A DNA stretch of 12,931 nt from Bacillota bacterium (GCA_023389895.1 JAEWDX010000095.1:1-12931), one strand, 5' to 3'. Positions 6,385-12,931 are shown, counted from the first letter of the stretch. Made by a program: numbers and translations. Notes: generated from the sequence alone by a model not told the origin.

Positions 6385-7428
6385 TTATTTTAATTTTCCA
6401 GCTGAGTATTCATGAACAAATGCAGTTAATCTTCTTAAAGTATCGGGGTTAACTGCTGGGAAAACACCATGACCAAGATTAAAGATATACCCTGGACGCT
6501 CCATTCCCTGATCAAGAATTTCTTTTGCCCTCGACTCAATTACTTCCCAAGGAGCAAGTAGAAGAGCTGGATCAAGATTTCCTTGAACCGCTTTCGTAAC
6601 TCCCTTTTCTCTCGCTTCTTTAATTGGAAGCCTCCAATCAAGGCCTACAACATCTAAAGGCAGATCATTCCATTCCAACGCTAGATGACTTGCCCCTACA
6701 CCAAACATAATTAATGGAATATTTTCCTCTTTTAATGAAGAAAAGATTTTATTCATTGTTGGCTTAATAAATACCCGATAATCCTCTACATTTAATGCAC
6801 CGACCCAGGAGTCAAAGATTTGAATCGCAGCAGCTCCAGCTTTAATTTGTGCTTTAACATATGTAATCGTCATTTCTGCTAGCTTATCCATTAAAGCAAA
6901 CCAGCTTTTTGGTTCAGCATACATAAATGCCTTTGTTTTATTGTAATTTTTTGAAGGACCACCTTCAATCATATAACTTGCAATTGTAAACGGTGCTCCA
7001 GCAAAACCGATTAATGGTACAGTAAGCTGTTCCTCTGTTAATAATTTAATCGTATCAAGAACATAAGGAACATCCTCTTCTGGATGAATTTCTCCTAGTT
7101 TTTCTACATCTGCAAAAGAACGGATTGGATTTGAAATGACGGGTCCAACACCTGATTTAATTTCTACCTCTACACCTAGCGCTGGAAGCGGTGACATTAT
7201 GTCTTTATATAAAATTGCCGCATCGTTATTATATTGATCAACTGGCAACTTCGTAACATATGCACATAGCTCTGGCTGATGAGTAATTTCAAATAAAGTA
7301 TACTTTTCTTTTATTGCTCTATATTCCGGCTGAGAGCGACCAGCTTGGCGCATATACCATACTGGAACAAAATCCGTTTTCTCTCCTTTTGCTGCTTTTA
7401 AAAATGTATCATTTACTATTTTCGTCAT
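6385..7428 (-). CDS. hemE: Uroporphyrinogen decarboxylase, 347 aa
   Basis: Removes the four acetate carboxyls of uroporphyrinogen III to give coproporphyrinogen III, without a cofactor, in the cytosol. The first family signature is PVWYMRQAGR at residues 22-31, whose two arginines bind substrate. The catalytic aspartate is D76 in ILYKDIMSPL. The second signature is GFAGAPFTIASYMIEG, and the C-terminal FNLGHGVFPAVNPD is also typical. The frame is open to 7554, but residues upstream of MTKIVNDTFLKAA are unlike the family and run into the promoter. The ATG at 7426-7428 has AAGGTGG ten bases upstream and gives the normal length. First gene of hemE-hemH-hemY, transcribed from the promoter at 7539-7567 with a leader of about 105 nt, and divergent from hmoB. 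Confidence 0.97.
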   Translation of the reverse strand: MTKIVNDTFLKAAKGEKTDFVPVWYMRQAGRSQPEYRAIKEKYTLFEITHQPELCAYVTKLPVDQYNNDAAILYKDIMSPLPALGVEVEIKSGVGPVISNPIRSFADVEKLGEIHPEEDVPYVLDTIKLLTEEQLTVPLIGFAGAPFTIASYMIEGGPSKNYNKTKAFMYAEPKSWFALMDKLAEMTITYVKAQIKAGAAAIQIFDSWVGALNVEDYRVFIKPTMNKIFSSLKEENIPLIMFGVGASHLALEWNDLPLDVVGLDWRLPIKEAREKGVTKAVQGNLDPALLLAPWEVIESRAKEILDQGMERPGYIFNLGHGVFPAVNPDTLRRLTAFVHEYSAGKLK

Positions 7429-7538
7429 GGATGAAGAGCCACCTTTCATGATTCTGCTTAACATTGTAATATAATCAATCATAAAGATAAAACTAAAATA
7501 CCTATTCTTCCTACATAACTTTATCCTTTTCATATACC

Positions 7539-7567
7539 TTTGTATAGTTATCATTGTTAAATGTCAA
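7539..7567 (-). promoter_or_regulatory. Promoter of the hemEHY operon
   Basis: On the minus strand a perfect TTGACA (7562-7567) lies 17 bp before TACAAA (7539-7544). The -10 is embedded in a perfect 5-4-5 palindrome, TATAC-CTTT-GTATA (7533-7546), a possible operator. The -35 is four bases from the opposing hmoB -35. Confidence 0.7.
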
Positions 7568-7571
7568 TAAT

Positions 7572-7601
7572 TTGACGAAAATTTAGAAAAAGTGATATGG
7601 C
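7572..7601 (+). promoter_or_regulatory. Candidate promoter of hmoB
   Basis: TTGACG (7572-7577), 18 bp, then TATGGC (7596-7601) preceded by TG at 7593-7594, giving an extended -10. The -10 itself is poor, so the call rests on the -35, the TG and the position about 40 bases before the start codon. Confidence 0.45.
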
Positions 7602-7648
7602 TTACTCATTCGAGGAATTCAGAATAAATAGAAACGAGGAGGATTATG

Positions 7649-8152
7649 ATGAACTTTTATATTACAAGTGGAACGTATGACTTTCTATCCAAAATAAAAG
7701 CGAAGTATCCGAATGAAATGCTACTCATGCAAAATAATGAAAATGCTGTCTTACTTCATGAAACTGAAAAAAAATCCCTATTTAGTATGCCGCAAAAATT
7801 CAAAGTAATCGAATCATTTGGTTCATTTGAAAATGCAGAAATTGCTGAGGCAGCCTATATCCCACTAACTGAGGAGGAAAAACCACTCTTCGAATATCGC
7901 TTCAAAAACAGCTATACTCGTTTACAATTTCAACCTGGCTTTATCGCTTTACGAATACTTCAGCCCCAAAAAGCAAATAACCATCTTATTTTAACATTTT
8001 GGGAAAATGAAACAGCCTATAAAAATTGGCAATCTTCGCCGGCTTATCTTCTTTTTTTTGAAAATAGCAGTACGAATTCAAATCAGCTGCACTTATTTTC
8101 GGGATCTTCTTATACAAAAACTTATTTCATTATCTCCATGCTATATTCATAA
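7649..8152 (+). CDS. hmoB: HmoB/YhgC-like heme monooxygenase homologue with altered active site, 167 aa
   Basis: Similar along its length to B. subtilis HmoB (YhgC), an ABM-fold heme-degrading monooxygenase of the IsdG type: MNFYITSGTYDFL at the start, PLFEYRFKN at 79-87, QPGFIALRILQP at 95-106, LTFWENETAYKNWQ at 115-128 and SSYTKTYF at 153-160. HmoB/IsdG enzymes use an Asn-Trp-His set. In my recalled alignment the B. subtilis N70, W128 and H138 correspond here to A69, W127 and F137, so only the tryptophan remains. The segment after W127 (PAYLLFFENSS) replaces the usual SYKEAHKKRG. No frame within the poly-T at 8052-8059 restores a histidine. Two ATGs stand in tandem; GAGGAGG (7636-7642) suits the second (six bases). 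Divergent from hemE, hence a plausible heme-linked role, but true heme degradation is doubtful. Family good, activity uncertain. Confidence 0.82.
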   Translation: MNFYITSGTYDFLSKIKAKYPNEMLLMQNNENAVLLHETEKKSLFSMPQKFKVIESFGSFENAEIAEAAYIPLTEEEKPLFEYRFKNSYTRLQFQPGFIALRILQPQKANNHLILTFWENETAYKNWQSSPAYLLFFENSSTNSNQLHLFSGSSYTKTYFIISMLYS

Positions 8153-8175
8153 CATTTCTTTCATTGAAAACCTCC

Positions 8176-8206
8176 AAAAAGGCTTAGGAATATCTCTTAA
8201 GCCTTT
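8176..8206. terminator. Convergent terminator between hmoB and the anti-sigma gene
   Basis: A perfect 9-bp stem AAAGGCTTA (8178-8186) / TAAGCCTTT (8198-8206) encloses an 11-nt loop. On the minus strand it runs into TTTTT (the A-run at 8176-8180), so it is a good terminator for the anti-sigma gene. On the plus strand the following tract is only moderately T-rich. Confidence 0.75.
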
Positions 8207-8297
8207 CAATCTTTCTATTATTGTGTAACGCTTGATTTGAAATCGTCTAAAGATGGTAATGTAGTTATCAATCCTTATTCCAATCTATGCAAACGAT

Positions 8298-9911
8298 TTA
8301 CTGTAAAATAATAGTTTCAGCTCGATCTTCATTGACAGTATAAAGGAAGAAGTTTAATGTAAGATCTTTATCCTTAATATTTTTAAATGTTTCTACTTGT
8401 TTGTTTGTACTAAACAACCCATGATTAGAACGAGTTTCAGCAAAGATTCTTTCGCCATTCTGATAAATAACATTTTGTGTGATACCACCAAATTGCTTGT
8501 TCTTACTTTCTGATTCAACAATTAAATCACTACCATTAGCATAATACGTAATATCAATTGGATACCCATTTAATTCCGTTTGTATTGTTTTTGGTACATC
8601 AGAAATTTTTGTAAGTTCTACTTTATCTTGCTTTTCAGCTTTATAAGAGACGCTCGCATCTTTTAAAGTAAGAGCAATTTCTTTATTCGTAATATCCTTT
8701 ATTAGCTCCTGTGTTTCAAAGGAAAGATAATCATCCCAATAATTCCCTAACAATTCTTGTTCACCAATTCGTAATTTAATCTGACGATAATTATAGACAT
8801 AAAACCAATTAGAATTGGTATTTATATTTTTTTCATCAAAATAAAGCTTCACCCTACTCGGTGTAATCACAAGCTTTTTAAATTGAAGTTGCCGAGAGCC
8901 TAGCTCAACTTTTTTGTCCACGTCCATAACAAAGGTAGATTGTTTTGCAAGATCATGATTATATTGAAAATCTAGATTCCATGTTTCTGGTTTATAACTT
9001 ACCGTATCATGATAATTTAAAAATACGCCTAATTTTTCTACCGCTTCTTTTGGTATCTCTAGTGCATCACTTTGTTTAATGACATTTGGTTGTGGACGTT
9101 TATGTGTAACGCCATGAATCGCTAAGGGTTCGTTTTGAATTGTATAGGATAAATATGCGTGTTCTATGTTATTAGGCTCCTCCAGTTCGATGAGATAGTC
9201 CAATATATATTGCCCATTTTGATAATCATTTGAAATGAACTCTATTTGTGATATTCCATCTTGATGAATGTTAATCTTTTCAGGATATGTGTTCGATTGA
9301 GCCAAATCTTTTAACTCTATACTTTTCAGTTGTATCTCCGTTACACCACCCAGTTGAAGTGTAACATTGCTGTTATGTGGGATTTCCTCATCTGTATGTA
9401 GGACCCCTACTAATTCATCCGTTTCCTGATTATATACTGCACTTGCTTCCATCTGTATTTCTTTTCCGCCATCTATATTGAGTAATGCTTGTTCGAAGTC
9501 TGCATAATCTATTGGATAATCGTGATCAATATCTAAGCTAAAGTTAATAGTTGTACCATTTTGATCTGAAATCACATTATGGATAGTTAATACACCAGCT
9601 TCGTTTTCTGCAGTTTTATTGACTTCCTGTCCAAATCCATTTTCTAAAGAAGTAATAATGCCTGTTCTATTCATATTTCTCATCCATTCCAAGACTTCTG
9701 TTGTATATTTAGCAAATACAGGTGTGGATGATAAAACAATTGTAAATAAAATGGCAGTTAATATTATTTTGGGTTTATAGCTATGTTTTTTAGTAATATA
9801 ATTACGCTCTTGTTGCTTACGGATGATTTTACTCCACATTTCATTTTCATTGGGAAAATCTACTTGATCGTACTTTGCTTGTTCTTTTATTAAATCGTCA
9901 ATATTTCTCAC
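8298..9911 (-). CDS. Membrane anti-sigma factor, DUF4179-type, 537 aa
   Basis: Likely partner of the ECF sigma factor encoded just upstream. Residues 1-47 are a short cytoplasmic head (RNIDDLIKEQAKYDQVDFPNENEMWSKIIRKQ). One membrane segment follows at about 48-67 (KIILTAILFTIVLSSTPVFA), then about 470 residues outside the cell. Just after the membrane, KYTTEVLEWMRNMNRTGIITSLENGFGQEVNKTAENEAGVLTIHNVISDQNG resembles DUF4179. The remainder looks like repeated beta-sandwich modules of the kind seen in DUF5643. No His-x3-Cys-x2-Cys zinc anti-sigma motif is seen. The start is taken as GTG at 9909-9911, because GGAGGGG (9917-9923) is five bases away; the ATG at 9927-9929 has no ribosome site. With this start it overlaps the sigma gene by 14 nt, suggesting coupled translation. 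What it senses cannot be told. Confidence 0.8.
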   Translation of the reverse strand: MRNIDDLIKEQAKYDQVDFPNENEMWSKIIRKQQERNYITKKHSYKPKIILTAILFTIVLSSTPVFAKYTTEVLEWMRNMNRTGIITSLENGFGQEVNKTAENEAGVLTIHNVISDQNGTTINFSLDIDHDYPIDYADFEQALLNIDGGKEIQMEASAVYNQETDELVGVLHTDEEIPHNSNVTLQLGGVTEIQLKSIELKDLAQSNTYPEKINIHQDGISQIEFISNDYQNGQYILDYLIELEEPNNIEHAYLSYTIQNEPLAIHGVTHKRPQPNVIKQSDALEIPKEAVEKLGVFLNYHDTVSYKPETWNLDFQYNHDLAKQSTFVMDVDKKVELGSRQLQFKKLVITPSRVKLYFDEKNINTNSNWFYVYNYRQIKLRIGEQELLGNYWDDYLSFETQELIKDITNKEIALTLKDASVSYKAEKQDKVELTKISDVPKTIQTELNGYPIDITYYANGSDLIVESESKNKQFGGITQNVIYQNGERIFAETRSNHGLFSTNKQVETFKNIKDKDLTLNFFLYTVNEDRAETIILQ

Positions 9912-10440
9912 TATGACCCCTCCATTCAAATAACAAATTTTTATCCTCTTGTATAAAATTTTTAATTAATTTTTTCCCTTTAGAATGCCTCGATTTAACG
10001 GTCCCCTCAGGGATTTTTAGAATTTGTGCAATTTCTCTATCTTTACAATCATGCACATATTTCAATACCATAACCTTTCGTATACGAACCGGCAGTTTAT
10101 CCATTAATTCGACTAACTCACTTTTATTTTCATTGAGCTGTATTTTTTGTTCAGTAGTTTGGGTATTATCAAATCTTATAGATGATAGAAAATTAAAGTT
10201 CTCTTTTAAAAATATTCTGTTCTTTTTCTTTAAATAATTTCGAGACATATTCATGGCAATACTAAGTAACCAGGATTTTTGATTTTGTATGGCTCGAAAA
10301 TCTTCACTCAAAGCTTTCGCAAAAACATCCTGACAAAGATCTTCAGCATCATATTTATTTTGAAGCATGTAATAACAAGCCCTGAAGACGTCTTTATAAT
10401 ATGTTTGAAACAAAACCCTCTCATCGCTAAATTGTTCCAC
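9898..10440 (-). CDS. ECF-type RNA polymerase sigma factor, 180 aa
   Basis: Group IV (ECF) sigma factor. Region 2 spans about residues 12-75, with the core and -10 binding segment YYMLQNKYDAEDLCQDVFAKAL (23-44) and KSWLLSIAMNMSRNYLKKK (55-73). Region 4 lies at about 113-160, with a helix-turn-helix in LKYVHDCKDREIAQILKIPEGTVKSRHSKGKKLIK that contacts the -35. There is no region 1 or 3. The start is GTG at 10438-10440 with a near-perfect AGGAGGTG six bases upstream. It overlaps the downstream membrane anti-sigma gene, the usual arrangement for a sigma held inactive at the membrane until a signal arrives. Target genes cannot be read from this window. The pair stands between yhaA and hmoB with no matching gene in the B. 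subtilis order I recall, so it may be lineage-specific. Confidence 0.93.
   Translation of the reverse strand: MEQFSDERVLFQTYYKDVFRACYYMLQNKYDAEDLCQDVFAKALSEDFRAIQNQKSWLLSIAMNMSRNYLKKKNRIFLKENFNFLSSIRFDNTQTTEQKIQLNENKSELVELMDKLPVRIRKVMVLKYVHDCKDREIAQILKIPEGTVKSRHSKGKKLIKNFIQEDKNLLFEWRGHSEKY
9917..9923 (-). promoter_or_regulatory. Ribosome binding site that selects the GTG start of the anti-sigma gene
   Basis: GGAGGGG on the minus strand, five bases before GTG at 9909-9911 and inside the last codons of the sigma gene. The ATG six codons earlier contains this site downstream of itself and lacks one of its own. Confidence 0.75.
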
Positions 10441-10484
10441 AATCCCACCTCCTTTTCCGATTTCTACACAAGTAACAATTTAGA

Positions 10485-10490
10485 ATTATA
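10485..10490 (-). promoter_or_regulatory. Candidate -10 of the sigma/anti-sigma operon
   Basis: A perfect TATAAT on the minus strand about 45 bases before the sigma start codon. The -35 position, 17 bp upstream, reads ATTTTT, so the promoter would need an activator or a different sigma. Direct repeats at 10527-10544 lie in activator position. Confidence 0.4.
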
Positions 10491-10526
10491 AATAGTTCAC
10501 TTTTCATAAAAATTTTCACAGGATTT

Positions 10527-10544
10527 AGTTAAATGATGTTAAAT
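10527..10544. repeat. 10-bp-phased direct repeat upstream of the sigma gene
   Basis: GTTAAAT occurs at 10528-10534 and again at 10538-10544, one helical turn apart. Read on the minus strand this is TTAACA, four bases, TTAACT, which resembles the TTAACA direct repeats bound by PhoP-type response regulators. It lies about 40 bp upstream of the candidate -10. Confidence 0.35.
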
Positions 10545-10566
10545 AAATAATTCGGATTTATTGTAT

Positions 10567-10671
10567 AAGTATACTTCTAAGGAATGTCGTAAGCAGAAAA
10601 AATTGTTTAAAATAGTCAACCGAATAAGAAAGAACTGCGAGACGTAATTATTAAAAAAATCAGCAGCTGCT
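10567..10671. repeat. Two short perfect palindromes in the sigma / yhaA intergenic region
   Basis: AAGTATACTT (10567-10576) and AGCAGCTGCT (10662-10671) are perfect 10-bp palindromes. The second sits 21 bp before the extended -10 of the yhaA-like gene. Apart from these, the promoters and the direct repeat, I see no gene or RNA structure in the 293-bp gap. Confidence 0.35.
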
Positions 10672-10692
10672 TTATTGTATTAGTAATTAAAA

Positions 10693-10701
10693 TGTTATAA
10701 T
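10693..10701 (+). promoter_or_regulatory. Extended -10 promoter of the yhaA-like gene
   Basis: TGTTATAAT is a perfect extended -10 (TG, one base, TATAAT at 10696-10701), 32 bases before the start codon. The -35 region (about TATTGT) is poor, as often seen with extended -10 promoters. A second TATAAT at 10715-10720 abuts the ribosome site and is too close to the gene to serve. Confidence 0.55.
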
Positions 10702-10733
10702 ATTCGAAAATATATATAATAAGGAGTGGGGCT

Positions 10734-11918
10734 ATGCTTGAAAAATTATTTACAAAATTAGAAGTTAGCTATAAGGAAATGGTTTCGATAAGACGTTTCC
10801 TTCATCAGCATCCTGAGCTCTCTTTTCAAGAAGAAAATACTGCAAAATATATTAAAGCCTATTACGAAAATTTAGGAATTGACGTAATAGGAAATGTCGG
10901 TGGAAATGGTGTGGTTGCAAAAATTCATGGGGGAAAACCCGGTAAAACGGTTGCACTTCGCGCCGATTTTGATGCATTGCCGATCCAAGATGAAAAGGAT
11001 GTTCCCTATAAATCTACGATTCCAGGAGTGATGCATGCGTGTGGGCATGATGGACATACTGCAACTTTGCTTGTTCTTGCAAAAGCACTAAATGAAATGC
11101 GAAATGAGCTTGAAGGTACTTATGTCCTTATTCATCAGCATGCAGAGGAATATGCACCAGGAGGCGCTATTTCAATGATTGAGGACGGTTGTTTAGATGG
11201 GGTTGATGTCATTTTCGGAACGCATCTATGGGCATCTGAACCGACTGGTGTCATTCAATATCGCGTTGGACCCGTAATGGCCGCTGCTGATCGTTTCGAA
11301 ATTTCGATTCAGGGGAAAGGTGGTCATGGGGCACAGCCTCATCGAACGAAGGATGCGATTGTAACCGCTTCACAGCTTGTCATAAATCTACAGCAAATCG
11401 TCAGCAGGAAAGTCAATCCGATTGATTCAGCTGTTCTATCTGTCGGTTACTTTGTCGCTGAAAATGCCTTTAATGTCATTGCTGATAAAGTAAGAATAGG
11501 AGGAACTGTTAGAACATTTAATGAAGATGTCCGCGCAGCAATCGAGGAGGAAATTGAGCGGATTGTGAAAGGAACTTGCTATACATCTGATAGTAGCTAT
11601 GATTATTTGTATGTGAGGGGCTATCCCGCTGTTGTGAATCATCAGACAGAAACAAACTATTTAATCAAATGCGCCCAAGAAATTGACGGAGTGACGACTG
11701 TTGAAGAAACAGAGCCACATATGGGTGGGGAGGATTTTGCTTATTATTTACAACATGTGAAAGGAACTTTCTTTTTCACTGGGGCACGGCCAACATATAC
11801 AGTTGAAAACTACCCTCACCATCATCCAAAATTTGATATTGACGAAAAGGCAATGCTTACTGCGGCAAAGACGCTCGGGGCTGCAGCGGTAAAATATCAT
11901 TCTAGTACAACAATTTAG
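10734..11918 (+). CDS. yhaA: M20-family metallo-amidohydrolase, YhaA-like, 394 aa
   Basis: Cytosolic zinc-dependent amidohydrolase of the M20D type (aminoacylase / N-acyl-amino-acid or indole-acetyl-amino-acid hydrolase group). HQHPELSFQE (24-33) opens the catalytic domain. Metal ligands C103 and H105 lie in HACGHDGHTA, the acidic pair E137-E138 in HQHAEEYAPGGA, and H163 in GTHLW. A dimerisation domain follows from about 185 (FEISIQGKGGHGAQPHRTKDAI), then the chain returns to the catalytic domain with PHMGGEDFAYYL and HHHPKFDID near the C-terminus. All expected metal residues are present, so it should be active; the acyl substrate is not predictable. The ATG has GGAG (10723-10726) seven bases upstream. 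It converges on ecsC, next to which B. subtilis also carries yhaA, which supports the name. The family is certain, the gene symbol likely. Confidence 0.9.
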   Translation: MLEKLFTKLEVSYKEMVSIRRFLHQHPELSFQEENTAKYIKAYYENLGIDVIGNVGGNGVVAKIHGGKPGKTVALRADFDALPIQDEKDVPYKSTIPGVMHACGHDGHTATLLVLAKALNEMRNELEGTYVLIHQHAEEYAPGGAISMIEDGCLDGVDVIFGTHLWASEPTGVIQYRVGPVMAAADRFEISIQGKGGHGAQPHRTKDAIVTASQLVINLQQIVSRKVNPIDSAVLSVGYFVAENAFNVIADKVRIGGTVRTFNEDVRAAIEEEIERIVKGTCYTSDSSYDYLYVRGYPAVVNHQTETNYLIKCAQEIDGVTTVEETEPHMGGEDFAYYLQHVKGTFFFTGARPTYTVENYPHHHPKFDIDEKAMLTAAKTLGAAAVKYHSSTTI

Positions 11919-11965
11919 AATTTCTCTTGCATCCTTCATAGACAATTTCAACATGAATATTTTTA

Positions 11966-12007
11966 AACAACAGCCCAAAGCTCTAATCAGGTCTTGGGGC
12001 TGTTGTT
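11966..12007 (-). terminator. Terminator hairpin overlapping the 3' end of ecsC
   Basis: An 11-bp perfect stem AACAACAGCCC (11966-11976) / GGGCTGTTGTT (11997-12007) encloses a 20-nt loop. On the minus strand the first arm encodes ecsC codons near its end, the ecsC stop lies in the loop, and the second arm runs into TTTAAAAATATT. It can also stop plus-strand transcription from the yhaA-like gene, though that side has no T-run. Confidence 0.7.
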
Positions 12008-12708
12008 AATAAGCGCATTCGATAAGTATTTTTGGCTACTTCACCGAGTAGCTCCATTAAATTATTATTGGCATATGCCCCTACAGCTGCACCAATTCCC
12101 GGCAATAGCTGGAGCATCTTTACAAAATCGATGTAATCACGGTATTCTTGCTGGAACTCCTGCCAATCCATATCAATAAGCTCTGCCTTCACATTCTCCC
12201 AATCTTCGATGATTCGCATTGTTTCTCTTCGCTTTTCATCACTTGAGAAAGCGAGTTGAAAAACATGGAGAATAAATAAACGTTCTTCATATTCATTCGT
12301 ATTAAAACCATAAATAGAGGCTGCTTCAAATAAAAACTTCATTTCGATGGACAATAATAATGGAAAATCTGCTAATCCTAAAAGAAATCCACCAGCACCT
12401 GTGCCAGCTCCTTCGATTATAGCCGTTTTTCGATATGAAGCTAGTTTTTCAGCTAACAATGCATCTTTTTCCTCTAATGTTTTTCCCGTGTAGGCATTCT
12501 TTTTCGTTATTAAATTTGAACCAGTAAGTGTTGCTTTTACGATATTTTTAATGCTATCTGTCATGATTTGCTGAGCTTTATCAGGAATGAAGCTATTTAA
12601 CTTGACTTGGGCTTTTTTTGAAACGCGATTCAAGAGACTAGAACGTTTTAACATTTTCCATTTCCATTCTTTAATCTCTTCATACACCTTTAACTCATAT
12701 TCATTCAT
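11983..12708 (-). CDS. ecsC: EcsC family protein, 241 aa
   Basis: Matches EcsC, the third product of the ecsABC operon in Bacillus, about 236 residues there. EcsA and EcsB form an ABC transporter whose loss in B. subtilis affects exoprotein processing, competence and intramembrane proteolysis by RasP; EcsC itself has no proven role. Visible features are a basic N-terminal helix region (YEEIKEWKWKMLKRSSLLNRVSKKAQ), a Gly-rich hydrophobic stretch at about 98-125 (GAGTGAGGFLLGLADFPLLLSIEMKFLFEAA), and a second one at about 199-215 (LQLLPGIGAAVGAYANNN). These suit membrane association. The ATG at 12706-12708 follows AAGGAAGGG. It lies 93 nt after ecsB on the same strand, and its last codons form part of a terminator stem. 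Family confident. Confidence 0.92.
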   Translation of the reverse strand: MNEYELKVYEEIKEWKWKMLKRSSLLNRVSKKAQVKLNSFIPDKAQQIMTDSIKNIVKATLTGSNLITKKNAYTGKTLEEKDALLAEKLASYRKTAIIEGAGTGAGGFLLGLADFPLLLSIEMKFLFEAASIYGFNTNEYEERLFILHVFQLAFSSDEKRRETMRIIEDWENVKAELIDMDWQEFQQEYRDYIDFVKMLQLLPGIGAAVGAYANNNLMELLGEVAKNTYRMRLLTTAPRPD

Positions 12709-12801
12709 TTTCTACCCTTCCTTTTACATCTAGGTCAATCCAGTAGATACTTATGATTGATCTTCTCTAATGATACATACGCTATTCATCAAAAAAAGTT
12801 T

Positions 12802-12931
12802 CTAAACATGCAGTTTTTTTCGAAGATAACGATTCGTAAAATAGAAGGTAAATCCAATTCCCGCAATAATTGTAATGACTGCAAGCACAAACTCTAGCTT
12901 TACGATTAGCGGAATGGCAAATAAACAGGCC
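12802..12931 (-). CDS. ecsB: EcsB, ABC transporter membrane subunit, C-terminal end only (cut by window edge)
   Basis: The last 42 codons and stop (TAG at 12802-12804) of a membrane protein are present: a hydrophobic helix (VLAVITIIAGIGFTFYF) followed by a short basic tail NRYLRKKLHV. Position immediately upstream of ecsC, on the same strand, is what identifies it as ecsB; the fragment alone would not. The 93-nt gap to ecsC shows no clear promoter or terminator, so the two are probably cotranscribed. Confidence 0.75.
   Translation of the reverse strand, partial: ACLFAIPLIVKLEFVLAVITIIAGIGFTFYFTNRYLRKKLHV

Noticed and set aside
7429..7554. 42-residue N-terminal extension of HemE
   Set aside because: It would begin upstream of the predicted transcription start and adds sequence unlike any HemE; the ATG at 7426-7428 has its own ribosome site and gives normal length.
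7545..7575. Fur or PerR box at the hemE promoter
   Set aside because: The AT-rich sequence around TTATTGAC...CAATGATAA resembles parts of the box, but the best 7-1-7 match I found by eye has only about nine of fourteen positions.
8052..8059. Possible frameshift in the poly-T of hmoB explaining the lost histidine
   Set aside because: The frame after the tract still reads FSGSSYTKTYF, matching the HmoB C-terminus, and the other frames give a stop or unrelated sequence without a histidine.
8007..8228. Second plus-strand open frame overlapping the end of hmoB
   Set aside because: Its codons give a Leu/Ile/Phe-rich sequence without features, it crosses the terminator, and it has no ribosome site.
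10441..10733. Riboswitch, T-box or small RNA in the sigma / yhaA intergenic region
   Set aside because: Only short palindromes and promoters were seen; there is no long stem array, no terminator with a T-run and no conserved riboswitch core.
11436..11642. Minus-strand open frames inside the M20 gene (10872-11057, 11436-11642, 11748-11978)
   Set aside because: Antisense to a gene with full family motifs; they lack ribosome sites and resemble no known proteins.

Overview
The window is an AT-rich stretch of chromosome from a Bacillaceae bacterium. It has strong GGAGG ribosome sites, sigma-A type promoters, frequent GTG/TTG starts, and a gene set matching the B. subtilis ecs / yha / yhg-hem / yhf neighbourhood. 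It is not B. subtilis itself. No pbpF-like gene lies between hmoB and hemE, where I recall B. subtilis having one, and a sigma/anti-sigma pair sits between the yhaA-like gene and hmoB. All family assignments come from reading motifs and recalling homologues; no search was run.

Layout from left to right. At 1-361 (-) is the 5' part of a lipoate-protein ligase gene (lplJ). It is divergent from a tiny zinc-ribbon gene, yhfH (530-664, +), which has its own clear promoter and terminator. Next are two minus-strand genes: yhgE (a YhgE/Pip membrane protein) and, upstream of it, yhgD (TetR regulator). A near-identical 25-bp operator-like palindrome precedes each of these two genes. A minus-strand terminator then separates them from hemE-hemH-hemY (7428 down to 3894). 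HemE makes coproporphyrinogen III, HemY (CgoX) oxidises it to coproporphyrin III, and HemH (CpfC) inserts iron. The last decarboxylase (HemQ/ChdC) is not in the window.

Divergent from hemE is hmoB (7649-8152, +), an HmoB/YhgC-like heme monooxygenase homologue. By my alignment it lacks two of the three residues expected at the heme site. The two promoters are back to back, with their -35 boxes 4 bp apart. A convergent terminator separates hmoB from a minus-strand ECF sigma factor (9898-10440) and its membrane anti-sigma partner (8298-9911), which overlap by 14 nt. A 293-bp divergent intergenic region leads to a plus-strand M20 amidohydrolase (yhaA-like, 10734-11918). This converges on ecsC (11983-12708, -) and the 3' end of ecsB (12802-12931, -).

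The best candidates for something new are the duplicated yhgD/yhgE operator, the degenerate heme site of the HmoB homologue, the interlocked hemE/hmoB promoters, and the sigma/anti-sigma insertion with activator-like direct repeats upstream. I found no rRNA, tRNA, CRISPR array, insertion sequence, phage gene or attachment site.
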